Origin: DASVRZ01 sp038228695
GTDB taxonomy: Bacteria; Verrucomicrobiota; Verrucomicrobiia; Chthoniobacterales; DASVRZ01
Assembly (NCBI GenBank): GCA_038228695.1
Contig: JBBRPA010000015.1
Location: 1 to 64,000, forward strand
Reading direction: 5' to 3'
DNA: 64,000 nt
In this document: one piece after another, positions 25,532 through 34,528 of the stretch
How positions within the stretch are numbered: position 1 is the first letter of the stretch
Layout of the letters: each line of letters opens with the position of its first letter
Program-made: the position numbers and the translations under genes
The notes under the pieces: model-generated
What the model saw: only the letters and a program-made list of their open reading frames with translations
What the model was told of the DNA's origin: nothing
Databases searched by the model: none

Positions 25532-26320
25532 ATGGCCCGACTCCACACATCGCGAATCGGAAAATGGTTCCTCGGTTCCTATACGCTCGGGGTTTTTCTA
25601 TTCATGCATCTGCCGGTGGCGGTGATTATTTTCTTTAGCTTCAGCAGTAAGCGCGTGTTGTCGCTACCGATCAAAGGCTGGACGCTCGACTGGTATCGCG
25701 AGGCGTTGCAAGACGACCGATTGCGCGTTGGCCTGATCAACAGTCTGAAGGTGGCCTCGGGCGCCACGCTGCTGGCGGCATTGTTAGGAACGCTGGGGGC
25801 GTTTGCGATCAGTCGCTGGCGCTTCCACGGGCGGGCGGCGTTTCGCAGTGCGGTGGTCATTCCGATTTTGCTGCCGGGAATTGTCACTGGCGTGGCAATG
25901 TTGAGTTTCTTTGGGCAGGCGGGAATTCCGCTCGGTTTGCTCACAGTGATCATTGGTCATGCGACGTTTGGGTTTCCAGTAGTCTTCAACACGATGAATG
26001 CCCGTCTCTCGCAACTTCCGCGCAGTCTCGAAGAAGCCTCCGCCGATTTGGGCGCGACACCGGCGCAGACGTTTCGGTTGGTCGTCTTTCCTGCGATTCG
26101 CTCGGCACTGATCGCAGGAGCGTTGCTGGCCTTCACGCTCAGCTTCGATGAGATCGTCGTGACCATTTTCCTAACCGGACCCGACAACACGCTGCCGATC
26201 GAAATCTACTCCCGTCTCCGCTTTGGGATGACGCCGGAGATCAATGCGGTCGTGACCATGATCCTGCTCGTCTCGGGCACGCTCGTTCTGCTCAGCACGC
26301 GATTTTCCAAGAAAACCTAA
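25532..26320 (+). CDS. potC: ABC transporter permease, PotC type
   Basis: 262 residues, six transmembrane helices. It starts 4 bp after potB; the ATG at 25532 is chosen because the first helix (GSYTLGVFLFMHLPVAVIIFF) follows at the usual distance. The EAA loop reads EEASADLGATPAQTFRLVVFPAIRSALIAG, and SFDEIVVTIFLTGPDNTLPIEIYSRLRFGMTPEINA is the PotC signature. A longer frame upstream overlaps potB and is not needed. Confidence 0.9.
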   Translation: MARLHTSRIGKWFLGSYTLGVFLFMHLPVAVIIFFSFSSKRVLSLPIKGWTLDWYREALQDDRLRVGLINSLKVASGATLLAALLGTLGAFAISRWRFHGRAAFRSAVVIPILLPGIVTGVAMLSFFGQAGIPLGLLTVIIGHATFGFPVVFNTMNARLSQLPRSLEEASADLGATPAQTFRLVVFPAIRSALIAGALLAFTLSFDEIVVTIFLTGPDNTLPIEIYSRLRFGMTPEINAVVTMILLVSGTLVLLSTRFSKKT

Positions 26321-26322
26321 CC

Positions 26323-27387
26323 ATGGCCGAATCCGCATTTTCCGTCGAATTGCAAGCAGTGACCAAGCGCTACGGAACGCTCGCCGCCGCCAATGCCGTG
26401 TCGCTTGAAATCAAGGCCGGGGAATTTTTCACGTTGCTCGGTTCGTCCGGTTGCGGCAAGACGACGCTGCTGCGGCTGATTGGTGGGTTTGAGTTTCCCG
26501 ACGACGGCAACGTGCTGATCAACGGGGTGGATGTTAGCAAGCTGCCTGCGCACAAGCGCGATGTGCATACGGTGTTTCAGGATTACGCGCTGTTTCCGCA
26601 TCTAACCGTGTTCGAGAACGTGGCCTATGCCTGCCGGTTGCAGGGTGTGGGGGCAGCGGAGTTGCAGGAAAAGGTAACGGTCGCTCTCGATCTGGTGCAG
26701 CTCTCCGGCTACGAAAAGCGCCGGCCCTCAGAACTCTCGGGCGGGCAGCAACAACGCGTCGCGCTGGCCCGTGCGATTGTGGATCGTCCTTCCGTGCTCT
26801 TACTCGACGAACCGCTCAGCGCACTCGATGCGAAAATCCGCACGGAGGTGCGCGAGGAACTACGATTGCTCCAACGACGAACAGGCATCACGTTTATCTA
26901 TGTGACCCACGATCAGGACGAGGCGCTCGTCTTGTCGGATCGCATTGCGGTGATTCGCGGCGGACGCGTCTTGCAAGTGGACACGCCAATTGGACTCTAC
27001 GAGCGTCCGGCAGATCTCTTCGTCGCGTCGTTCGTCGGCAAAGCCAATTTCATTTCCGGAGTGCTCACCGCGCGTGGCGGAAAGGAAGGCCGCGTGCAAA
27101 CTTCGGATGGCCCGATCGAAGCGACGCTGCTGAGTGATTTACCGTTGCAAAGCGCTGTGCAGGTGATGGTGCGCCCGGAAAATCTGCGGCTCGGCGCAGG
27201 CAGTTTCGAGGCCACGATCCAGCTCGCGGCGTATTTGGGACACAGCACGGAATACATCCTTAACGATGGAACGAAAACGCTTCGTGCTCTCGAACTGCGC
27301 CGTCGCGGTGAGACGCCGCGTGCTACTGGCTCGACCGTGCGCTACGGCTGGAATCCCTACGAGGCGCTGATCTACCCGGCCGACTAG
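26323..27387 (+). CDS. potA: ABC transporter ATP-binding protein, PotA type
   Basis: 354 residues. Walker A is GSSGCGKTT (about residue 44), the ABC signature is LSGGQQQRVALARA, Walker B is SVLLLDEPLSALD and the switch His is in YVTHDQDEAL. The C-terminal 100 residues form the TOBE-type regulatory domain. It starts 2 bp after potC and closes the operon. Its TAG stop begins a 12-bp word (27385-27396) that is present in inverted orientation before potB. Confidence 0.93.
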   Translation: MAESAFSVELQAVTKRYGTLAAANAVSLEIKAGEFFTLLGSSGCGKTTLLRLIGGFEFPDDGNVLINGVDVSKLPAHKRDVHTVFQDYALFPHLTVFENVAYACRLQGVGAAELQEKVTVALDLVQLSGYEKRRPSELSGGQQQRVALARAIVDRPSVLLLDEPLSALDAKIRTEVREELRLLQRRTGITFIYVTHDQDEALVLSDRIAVIRGGRVLQVDTPIGLYERPADLFVASFVGKANFISGVLTARGGKEGRVQTSDGPIEATLLSDLPLQSAVQVMVRPENLRLGAGSFEATIQLAAYLGHSTEYILNDGTKTLRALELRRRGETPRATGSTVRYGWNPYEALIYPAD

Positions 27388-27493
27388 CTATGCGATGGGC
27401 CCGGAACGGTTGTCGATCGCCTCAATTAAAAACTAGTGGCGGACACGGCCCATCGGGTGCTTAGTCTTTTTTATCCCCCTTCAGTTCCCTTTT

Positions 27494-28255
27494 ATGAAAG
27501 CCCTCCTGAACGTCCTGTTTCTTTCTGCCCTCGGCCTTTGCGCGCTCCAGGCCGTCACTGTTTATCCGGACAACCCCGCTCTCTCCGCCTCGGCTGCCGG
27601 CAATGGCGCGGGCTGGAACTACGTCGGCCAGATCAACGGCGGCGCTTCTGGCGTATATCTCGGTAATTATTCCGGGACCCACTACGTGCTCACGGCGAAT
27701 CATGTAGGTGGGGGAAACTTTACGTTAGGTGGCACGACCTACAACTTGGTCTCGGGCAGCTATCATCAGGTCGCGCCCGCGCTGGACCTCGGAGTTTTTG
27801 CCATCCATGGGGGTGCCCCGCTCGACGCGCTGACCCAGCTTGTGCTCGGCTCTTCATTAACCACCAGTTCGAGCTTGAACATGATCGGCTATGGCGGCGG
27901 GACGAAACGCGGCGGATACAACACGCCCGATTCCGAGGACTTCTATTCCTATGATGGATACACTGAGGCGTTGTTCATCACCGATTACGATTCGGTGCCC
28001 GGCGAGGCGCAAGCGATCGGCGGCGACTCGGGCGGCGGCGTTTTTTATCAGAATGGACCCAACCTGGAACTCGCGGCGATCATGGTTGTCGCGGGAACGG
28101 ATAGTGGAAAGCAGATAACGGGCAGCGTGGACGTGGGCTACTATCGCACTGAAATCCTCACCCGCGTGCCCGAGGCTTCGACGGTGGGCTTCTGGATCGT
28201 GGCAGCGACCTTCGCGGTGAGCGTCGTCTGGCGTTCACGTTCCCGCCTTTCCTAA
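27494..28255 (+). CDS. Secreted trypsin-like serine protease with PEP-CTERM-like tail
   Basis: 253 residues. A signal peptide (MKALLNVLFLSALGLCALQA) leads into a chymotrypsin-fold domain: catalytic His in YVLTANHVG, Asp in APALDLGVFAI and Ser in AIGGDSGGGVF. The C-terminus is VPEASTVGFWIVAATFAVSVVWRSRSRLS in outline: a VPEA variant of VPEP, a hydrophobic helix and a basic end. It is thus a likely exosortase client with an altered motif. It may process other exported proteins or act outside the cell. It is transcribed alone. Confidence 0.83.
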   Translation: MKALLNVLFLSALGLCALQAVTVYPDNPALSASAAGNGAGWNYVGQINGGASGVYLGNYSGTHYVLTANHVGGGNFTLGGTTYNLVSGSYHQVAPALDLGVFAIHGGAPLDALTQLVLGSSLTTSSSLNMIGYGGGTKRGGYNTPDSEDFYSYDGYTEALFITDYDSVPGEAQAIGGDSGGGVFYQNGPNLELAAIMVVAGTDSGKQITGSVDVGYYRTEILTRVPEASTVGFWIVAATFAVSVVWRSRSRLS

Positions 28256-28324
28256 ACAAATACTCGCTCACAGCTTGCGCTTAAGCGTGGACGAGTGGGG
28301 CCCCATTGTGCAGACTCCCGCGCA

Positions 28325-29056
28325 ATGAAACTGCTTTTCGTGGCTGACCTCCACTACGCCCTCAAGCAATTTGATTGGCTTGTGGCCAACGCGGAGAAAT
28401 TCGATCCGATCGTCATCGGTGGCGATTTGCTCGATCTTTCCTCGGCGCTCGATTTCGACGTGCAGATCGTAGTCGTAGAAAAATACCTGAGCAAGATTCG
28501 CGAAAAGACGCGTTTGTTAGTCACCTCCGGAAATCATGACGGAGACAGTCGCAACAGCGCGGATGAATCCATCGCGCAATGGCTTCTCGAATCCACCGTG
28601 CAGGGACTCTTTACCGATGGCGAAAGCCTAGATCTCGACGGCACGCGGATCACGCTCTGCCCGTGGTGGGACGGCCCCGCTTCTCTGGCTGAACTGGAGA
28701 CCCAACTCGAGCGCGAGGCAGCCACCGTGAAGGGACGCTGGATCTGGATTCACCACGCGCCGCCAGCTGGATCGCCCGTTTGCTGGACAGGTAAAGTTTT
28801 TGCCGGAGACGAAAAACTAGCAGGTTGGATTCAGCGTTTCCAACCCGACATCGTGCTCAGCGGGCACATTCACAATTCGCCCTACTACGCAGAGGGATCG
28901 TGGATCGATCGCATCGGCAAAACCTGGGTCTTCAATCCCGGCAAACAAATCGGCCCCACTCCGGCCTATATCACTATCGACCTCGACACGCTCGCGGCGG
29001 AATGGATTTCGCTCGAGGGCGAATCAACCCGGCAACTCGCCACTGCGAATAGTTGA
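28325..29056 (+). CDS. Calcineurin-like metallophosphoesterase
   Basis: 243 residues with all metal-binding blocks of the family: FVADLHYALKQFDW (Asp and His), GGDLLD, SGNHDGDS, IHHAPPAG and LSGHIHNSPYY. The enzyme hydrolyses phosphomonoesters or diesters with a di-metal centre; its substrate is not evident. No signal peptide is seen, so it is cytoplasmic. The ATG at 28325 is chosen because the first motif begins six residues later. Its last 33 bp overlap the end of the convergent cNMP-binding gene. Confidence 0.87.
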   Translation: MKLLFVADLHYALKQFDWLVANAEKFDPIVIGGDLLDLSSALDFDVQIVVVEKYLSKIREKTRLLVTSGNHDGDSRNSADESIAQWLLESTVQGLFTDGESLDLDGTRITLCPWWDGPASLAELETQLEREAATVKGRWIWIHHAPPAGSPVCWTGKVFAGDEKLAGWIQRFQPDIVLSGHIHNSPYYAEGSWIDRIGKTWVFNPGKQIGPTPAYITIDLDTLAAEWISLEGESTRQLATANS

Positions 29057-29515
29057 GTCGCTGGGCCGGACGCGATTACGCGGTTGGCGGTGGAGCAAGG
29101 TCTCGAGCACTTCATCGACCATCCCGAGATGATCGTGCCCCTCGAATTGGCGCTTCACATCGACGAGATATTTGTTCAGCGCATCGAGCCGTTGCGCGAG
29201 CAGTTTGCAGACGTGGAGGCAGAGCGCGGGCGACGCTTTAAGGAACTCGCTGGAATTTTCGACGATATAAAACTCACACGCCGACTCCGCTTTGACCGAT
29301 GCGGTGTGACCGCCCCCAAGGAGGACGGCCATCTCGCCGAAAACGACCCCGGGCTCCGAGGCGAGGGCTACGGGCACGCCGTTCTTAACGACCTCGACCG
29401 TTCCGCGGATCAGGAAAAAAAGACAATCGGTTCGGGTGCCCTCTTTGATGATGAGGTCGCCCTCAGTGAATGGATGAATTTCCCGACCCTGCAATGCTTC
29501 GAGTATTGGCGACAT
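29024..29515 (-). CDS. Cyclic nucleotide-binding domain protein without DNA-binding domain
   Basis: 163 residues. The cNMP-binding beta-roll spans residues 10-120: FTEGDLIIKEGTRTDCLFFLIRGTVEVV, then VFGEMAVLLGGGHTASVKAES, the phosphate-binding cassette region. A helical tail follows (LAQRLDALNKYLVDVKRQF) with no helix-turn-helix, so it is not a Crp-type activator. It may be a small sensor subunit or bind a partner. The ATG at 29515 is preferred over a TTG at 29533. The 3' end overlaps the phosphoesterase gene tail to tail, so antisense effects between the two transcripts are possible. Confidence 0.83.
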   Translation of the reverse strand: MSPILEALQGREIHPFTEGDLIIKEGTRTDCLFFLIRGTVEVVKNGVPVALASEPGVVFGEMAVLLGGGHTASVKAESACEFYIVENSSEFLKASPALCLHVCKLLAQRLDALNKYLVDVKRQFEGHDHLGMVDEVLETLLHRQPRNRVRPSDSTIRSGELPG

Positions 29516-29645
29516 GGACGGGTGTTGTAACAACTCCCGCGCCCGCCGAAAAGCCTTTTGCGAGCCGAATCCTCCTTCTGTCGCACGCTGCGCCCGAACC
29601 GGAAGAATTGACTACCCATTTCCCATCCCCTAGCTTGATTCTGTT

Positions 29646-31043
29646 ATGCCCATTTTTGATCTTGTCGTCATCGGAGCCGGACCCGCCGGCTATGTCGCTG
29701 CCATTCGCGCCGCTCAACTCGGATTAAAAACTGCGCTGGTGGAAAAAGATAAGACCCTCGGCGGCACCTGTCTGAACATTGGCTGCATCCCGAGCAAAGC
29801 CCTTCTCGCCTCGAGCGAGCACCTTCATTTCGCGCAGAAAAAGGCGGCGAATCACGGAATTCTTTTTGAAAAACTCTCGATCGATCTCGCGAAGATGCAT
29901 GCCCGGAAAGACGCGGTGGTAAAGCAACTCACCGGCGGCGTCGAATTTCTCATCAAAAAAAACGGCATCACCCGCTACGAAGGCACCGGCAAAGTGACCG
30001 CGGCCGGAAAAGTCACCGTGACCGGCGCAAAAACGGAGGAACTAGAGACGACTAATATCCTGCTCGCGACCGGGAGCGTTCCCTCCGAGATTCCGCATCT
30101 GCCGGTCGATGGAAACACCGTCGTGACCAGCACAGAAGCGCTGAGTTTCGGCGAGGTGCCTAAGCGATTGTTAGTGATTGGCGGCGGCGCGATTGGGTTG
30201 GAGCTGGGCTCGGTCTGGGCGCGGCTCGGGAGCGCGGTGACAGTGGTTGAATTTCTCCCGCGGATCGCGGCGTTCTACGATCCGGATGTAACAACAGCTT
30301 TGCAAAAATGTCTCGCCGCAGAAGGCATCACTTTCCAACTCGACACGGCGGTGACCGCGCTCTCGGTGAAGAAAGGTGTGGCGACCGCGACCTTGAAAGC
30401 AAAAGACGGCACGGAATCTACGATTGAAGCGGATAAAGTGTTAGTATCGGTCGGCCGCAAACCGTATCTGGCGGGTGTGGTCGATGAATCGCTCGGACTG
30501 AAATTGACCGCGCGCGGCCAGGTCGAGACGGACGCACATTATGCGACTAACATCCCCGGCGTTTACGCGATCGGCGACATCATTTCCGGGCCGATGCTGG
30601 CCCACAAAGCTGAGGAAGAAGGCGTGGCCTGTGTCGAACGGCTGGCCGGCAAGGCGGGTCACGTGAACTACGACATTATCCCGAACGTGATCTACACCGA
30701 ACCGGAAGTTTCCAGCGTCGGATTAACCGAGACCGCTGCGAAAGAAAAAGGCATCGCCGTTAACGTCGGAAAATTCATTTTCAAAGCGAACGGCCGCGCC
30801 ATCGCGGCGGATGCGACGGAAGGTTTTGTCAAAATCGTGGCCGACGCCAAGACGGATCGATTGTTAGGAGCACAGATCATTTCGACGAACGCTTCCGAGT
30901 TGATCGCCGAATGTGTGAGCGTGATGGAATTTGGCGGCAGCGCCGAGGACATCGCGCGGACGATTCATAGTCACCCGACGATGATGGAATCCGTGAAAGA
31001 AGCCGCTCTCGCCGTGGCCAAACGCTCGCTCCACTCGGTGTAA
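29646..31043 (+). CDS. lpdA: Dihydrolipoyl dehydrogenase
   Basis: 465 residues, full length. FAD-binding VVIGAGPAGYVAAIRAAQLG, redox disulfide GGTCLNIGCIPSKALL, NAD-binding VIGGGAIGLELGSVWARLG, and the C-terminal catalytic base in HSHPTMMESVKEAAL. It is the E3 flavoprotein of pyruvate, 2-oxoglutarate and branched-chain dehydrogenase complexes and of glycine cleavage, reoxidising dihydrolipoamide with NAD+. No E1/E2 genes lie nearby, so it may serve several complexes. A palindromic repeat directly follows its stop codon. Confidence 0.95.
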   Translation: MPIFDLVVIGAGPAGYVAAIRAAQLGLKTALVEKDKTLGGTCLNIGCIPSKALLASSEHLHFAQKKAANHGILFEKLSIDLAKMHARKDAVVKQLTGGVEFLIKKNGITRYEGTGKVTAAGKVTVTGAKTEELETTNILLATGSVPSEIPHLPVDGNTVVTSTEALSFGEVPKRLLVIGGGAIGLELGSVWARLGSAVTVVEFLPRIAAFYDPDVTTALQKCLAAEGITFQLDTAVTALSVKKGVATATLKAKDGTESTIEADKVLVSVGRKPYLAGVVDESLGLKLTARGQVETDAHYATNIPGVYAIGDIISGPMLAHKAEEEGVACVERLAGKAGHVNYDIIPNVIYTEPEVSSVGLTETAAKEKGIAVNVGKFIFKANGRAIAADATEGFVKIVADAKTDRLLGAQIISTNASELIAECVSVMEFGGSAEDIARTIHSHPTMMESVKEAALAVAKRSLHSV

Positions 31044-31108
31044 GGGTAGAACAAGCTTCCAACTTGTTTTTTTTATCATAATTCACAAGCTGGAAGCAGG
31101 TGCTACCC
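31044..31108. repeat. Interspersed palindromic repeat, copy B
   Basis: The left arm GGGTAGAACAAGCTTCCAAC (31044-31063), continuing CTTGT, and the right arm (31085-31108, ACAAGCTGGAAGC then AGGTGCTACCC) form a long imperfect inverted repeat with an eight-T run in the loop side of the left arm. The left arm matches copy A at 14183. The element starts at the base after the lpdA stop and may also act as a terminator. Confidence 0.78.
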
Positions 31109-31117
31109 TCTAAAAAT

Positions 31118-32110
31118 ATGAATCCCTCTCCTACTCGGTACGACTCGATGCAATACCGTCAGTGTGGACGCAGTGGGCTGAAACTGCCCGCCGTTTCTCT
31201 TGGCCTCTGGCATAATTTTGGAAGCGTGGATTCTTTCCCAAATGCCCGGGAAATGATTTTCACCGCCTTCAATCTGGGCATCACGCATTTCGATTTGGCG
31301 AATAATTACGGGCCGGTGGCCGGTTCGGCAGAAGCTAACTTCGGCCGCGTGCTGCGCGATGATCTCTTTAAGCACCGCGACGAACTAATCATTTCAACCA
31401 AGGCGGGCTACGGTATGTGGCCGGGGCCGTATGGGGATTTCGGTTCGCGGAAATATCTGCTTGCGAGTCTCGACCAAAGTCTGAAGCGCATGACTCTCGA
31501 CTACGTGGATATCTTCTATCATCACCGCCCGGACCCGAACACACCCCTAGAAGAAACGATGGGAGCACTAGCCCAGGCGGTGCGCCAAGGGAAGGCGCTA
31601 TATGTCGGGCTTTCTAACTATTACGACCCGGAGCTAGCCATGAAGGCGGTGACGCTTCTACAGGAAATGGGCGTGCCGTGTTTGATTCATCAGCCCGCGT
31701 ATAACATGCTGACGAACCGCACGCTGGAGACGGGAACATTTCCCGCTCTGGAAGCGCTCGGCGTGGGGGAGATCGTCTTCTCGCCTCTTGCGCAGGGCTT
31801 GTTAACAAACAAATATTTGGGCGGAGTGCCATCCGATTCACGAGCGGCCAATCCAAATGGCTTTCTGCAGGAGAGCCAGATCACTCCGGATAAAGTCGCC
31901 ATGGCGCGTGCGCTGGCCGAAATGGCAGCCGAACGGAACCAGACCTTGGCGCAAATGGCATTGGCCTGGTGCCTGCGTTTCCGCGCGGTGACGTCGGTGC
32001 TGATTGGCGCGAGTCGGCCGAGTCAAATTATCGACTGTGTTGCGTGCCTGGAGAATCTCGCGTTTTCCGATGCGGAACTGGACCGAATCGAAGCGTTACT
32101 GGCGGCGTAG
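31118..32110 (+). CDS. Aldo/keto reductase (YghZ/Kv-beta-like)
   Basis: 330 residues of the AKR (beta/alpha)8 barrel. The catalytic tetrad is visible: Asp and Tyr in THFDLANNYGPVAGSAE, Lys in LIISTKAGYGMWPGPYG, His in YVDIFYHHRPDPNTP. The KAGYGMWPGPYG segment and overall pattern match the subgroup with E. coli YghZ, an L-glyceraldehyde-3-phosphate reductase also active on methylglyoxal. NADPH is the expected cofactor. The ATG at 31118 is chosen because translation from 31100 would begin in the palindromic repeat. Confidence 0.9.
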   Translation: MNPSPTRYDSMQYRQCGRSGLKLPAVSLGLWHNFGSVDSFPNAREMIFTAFNLGITHFDLANNYGPVAGSAEANFGRVLRDDLFKHRDELIISTKAGYGMWPGPYGDFGSRKYLLASLDQSLKRMTLDYVDIFYHHRPDPNTPLEETMGALAQAVRQGKALYVGLSNYYDPELAMKAVTLLQEMGVPCLIHQPAYNMLTNRTLETGTFPALEALGVGEIVFSPLAQGLLTNKYLGGVPSDSRAANPNGFLQESQITPDKVAMARALAEMAAERNQTLAQMALAWCLRFRAVTSVLIGASRPSQIIDCVACLENLAFSDAELDRIEALLAA

Positions 32111-32119
32111 TTTGAGCCT

Positions 32120-33769
32120 CTAGGGATAGCTGAGCTTCACGTGTAGGAAAGTCCGGTCGCCACTGGCTGGCGTGCTGGCCGTAACCAAAAATGGTGTCGG
32201 CGTGCCCTGCGTCACGCTGTTTGAAGTCCATGTTAGTAAATTATCGGAACGTTCCACCAGATAGCTCACATCGGTCCGCGCCTTGCAATAGGTTAGACTG
32301 AGCTGTCCGGCGGTCATGACTGCGGTGGGGGGATTTTCGTAATCGAGATTCAAGGCGTAATCGACGAGGAGCGGGCGTCCGCTGGCTCCAATCAACGTCG
32401 CGGGCGCGCTCGCGGAGAGACCTTTGTTCGTTTTCCACTGAGTGAAGGTGAGCGCGGTGACGGAGATATTAACACCGGCTGATTCCGTAGCGGCCCCGGT
32501 GTTGTCGGTCGCGCGGACCGTGATTCGATAGCTGCCGGTGGTGACGTTCTTCCAGAGAAACACGTAGGGCGCCGAGGTGAGCTCTCCGACCTTCACTTGG
32601 TTTGCAAAAAACTCCATCTTCGCCACGGAGCCATCCGCGTCGGCGGCGGTGCCGATCAGAGTGATTGGGCCGGGGGCATATTTTTGCGAACCCTCTTCTG
32701 GCTGGATCATGTTAGCCGTTGGGGCGGCGTTGCCATTTTTCGACAAAGTGACGTTGAAGTATTTGGTCCCAACCCCGCCGACGTTAGCTTGCGCGGAGTA
32801 AAGGCGGAAGGTTTGTCCGATTTCGTGACGATCGTTGGTCACCGGATTGATCGGCCAGTTATACCAGTAGAGACGCTGCGGAAAGGTGAAATCCTTGGGT
32901 TGCCAGTTTTGCGAAACCAGGCTGGTCGCGCTGCTGATCCACGAACTGGTGTCGGAGTCGTGGCCGATCGCGACGAAGGCGTTCAGGTAGGTGTTGAAGT
33001 GGACTACGGTCGCATCGGTTCCGCTAAAAACAGCGGCCTCAAATCCGCCCAACCCCGGCTGCGTCCAGGTGCCGCCGTTAAATTTAGTCCACGAGCCCGG
33101 CGCCATCTTTTGCGAGATCGGACAGCGGGCCACGCTGATTTCCTGTCCCGTCCGCCAACCATCCCCAACTAACACCCAAGCGGTCATGTAATAGAGATAG
33201 AAGAAATTATTCCGACGATCGACTAACAGATAGGTGTCGCCGCAGCCGAAGTCTTGAAAATCGGCTACCGGCAAGTTATTGCGCGGCCGCGAGGGATTCG
33301 TGGTTAGAATGTCGCCCTCGTAGTGCCAGTTCGCGCCCTTGTCGGTCGAGGTGGCTAAACCAATGCGGCGTTTCCAGAGAAAATTAACCTTCGGCTTTGG
33401 GTTATAATTGTACTCGATGTGAATGATCGCGTAACGCTTGCCGGTCGTGTCCTGCCAGATGCCGTTGGTCCAATAAATATCGTCCCCGTTGGGACTGGTG
33501 AACGACGCATCGCGTGCCGCGTCGGGCAGTTTGACCAGATTATCAAGGGTCGAACCGCTGTAGCGGGACCAATTATGCTCCAGCGCGGTCTGGATCGAGA
33601 GAACCGGCCCATCCTGGACCACGCCCGCATCGGCATCCTGACTGTTGAGCAGAGGGGTGAGCACGTCGCTTCCAGCCGTCCAAGAAAAATCCAGCGCCCT
33701 CAGCGCCGGAAGGGTCGGGCCTACCAGCACGTGAGCCAATACCATGATTAGGAAAATCCGGCGAAACAT
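32120..33769 (-). CDS. Secreted protein with beta-propeller-like and Ig-like domains
   Basis: 549 residues with a signal peptide (MFRRIFLIMVLAHVLVGPTLPALRA). Residues 30-330 describe sugar-hydrolase-like or BNR-like material (YWTNGIWQDTTGKRYAIIHIEYN, DTYLLVDRRNNFFYLYYMTAW, QEISVARCPI) but I cannot place it in a family. Residues 345-450 form one bacterial Ig-like domain (GPITLIGTAADADGSVAKMEFFANQ, YRITVRATDNTGA). The end, VSYLVERSDNLLTWTSNSV, is a module often found on secreted Verrucomicrobiota proteins. A polysaccharide-binding or degrading role is a guess. The ATG at 33769 is chosen over a much longer frame lacking a signal peptide. Confidence 0.7.
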   Translation of the reverse strand: MFRRIFLIMVLAHVLVGPTLPALRALDFSWTAGSDVLTPLLNSQDADAGVVQDGPVLSIQTALEHNWSRYSGSTLDNLVKLPDAARDASFTSPNGDDIYWTNGIWQDTTGKRYAIIHIEYNYNPKPKVNFLWKRRIGLATSTDKGANWHYEGDILTTNPSRPRNNLPVADFQDFGCGDTYLLVDRRNNFFYLYYMTAWVLVGDGWRTGQEISVARCPISQKMAPGSWTKFNGGTWTQPGLGGFEAAVFSGTDATVVHFNTYLNAFVAIGHDSDTSSWISSATSLVSQNWQPKDFTFPQRLYWYNWPINPVTNDRHEIGQTFRLYSAQANVGGVGTKYFNVTLSKNGNAAPTANMIQPEEGSQKYAPGPITLIGTAADADGSVAKMEFFANQVKVGELTSAPYVFLWKNVTTGSYRITVRATDNTGAATESAGVNISVTALTFTQWKTNKGLSASAPATLIGASGRPLLVDYALNLDYENPPTAVMTAGQLSLTYCKARTDVSYLVERSDNLLTWTSNSVTQGTPTPFLVTASTPASGDRTFLHVKLSYP

Positions 33770-33865
33770 CGCGGGGGAAGGTAGCGAGCGAACTGGAAAA
33801 CGCCAGCGGATTGTGGTTTGAAAAGGAAACACGACCGGTTTAGGTTTCAAGAACGAAAAACTATT

Positions 33866-34228
33866 ATGAGCGACAAGATTGAAGAACTGAAAAACAACGT
33901 AGGGGAAGTGGTGCAAGAAGGACGCGATGCCTTGGAGCAAGCTGCCGATTCCGCTGAAGATGCGATGAACGACAATGTCCCGAGCCGTTTCCAAGGGATG
34001 ATCCCGTACCTCGCTGGTGCGGTGGGTGTTGGCATCGTTATCGGCCTCCTGTTACCACGGGAAAAACCATCGACCCGCGCACTGGACAACCGACTCGAGG
34101 AATTGCGCGATCTGCTCGGCACGATCAAGAAACGCGTCAGCTTAACGGCTGGAGACAGCTACGACGACGTGAGCGCGGCGCTCGGTGGAGCCATGAAAAA
34201 AGCGAAAAAGCGTTTCAACCTTTCCTAA
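33866..34228 (+). CDS. YqjD/ElaB-like (DUF883) membrane-anchored protein
   Basis: 120 residues. A charged amphipathic helix (DKIEELKNNVGEVVQEGRDALEQAADSAED) precedes one glycine-zipper transmembrane segment (IPYLAGAVGVGIVIGLLLP) and a second charged helix. This is the layout of YqjD/ElaB, which in E. coli attach to ribosomes and the inner membrane in stationary phase; that function is by analogy. It is followed 3 bp later by a small membrane protein, a typical pair in stress operons. Confidence 0.75.
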   Translation: MSDKIEELKNNVGEVVQEGRDALEQAADSAEDAMNDNVPSRFQGMIPYLAGAVGVGIVIGLLLPREKPSTRALDNRLEELRDLLGTIKKRVSLTAGDSYDDVSAALGGAMKKAKKRFNLS

Positions 34229-34231
34229 CCT

Positions 34232-34528
34232 ATGCCCAAAGTCGCCCCACTTCCTCCGCCCACGCTTGAGCAGCAGCTCTGCGAAAAATGGAATGACATG
34301 CAGATCGCTGCCCTTGATCGACTCCGCGAAGGAGAAGACTATGTCCGGCAGAATCCGCTCCAATCTGTCGCGGCGGCGGCGGCGGCTGGTTACGTCCTGC
34401 GAATCCTGCCCGTCGGCGCAATCGTTAGAAGTCTCGCTTGTCTTGCTCTTTCCGCGGTGAAACCCGCCGCCCTGCTCTACGGTGCGGCGAAGGCTTACGA
34501 CATGATGGTCCGTTCCAGCAAACGCTAG
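34232..34528 (+). CDS. Small membrane-associated protein, partner of the YqjD-like gene
   Basis: 98 residues. A helical N-terminus (TLEQQLCEKWNDMQIAALDRLREGEDYVRQNPLQS) leads into an Ala-rich hydrophobic stretch (SVAAAAAAGYVLRILPVGAIVRSLACLAL) and a basic tail. The YVRQNP segment is typical of proteins paired with DUF883/YqjD. It starts 3 bp after the YqjD-like gene. Its TAG stop shares the bases CTAG with the stop of the convergent gene at 34525. Confidence 0.65.
   Translation: MPKVAPLPPPTLEQQLCEKWNDMQIAALDRLREGEDYVRQNPLQSVAAAAAAGYVLRILPVGAIVRSLACLALSAVKPAALLYGAAKAYDMMVRSSKR

Noticed and set aside
29024..29515. Crp/Fnr transcription regulator
   Set aside because: The cNMP domain is clear but no helix-turn-helix follows, so it is called only a cNMP-binding protein.
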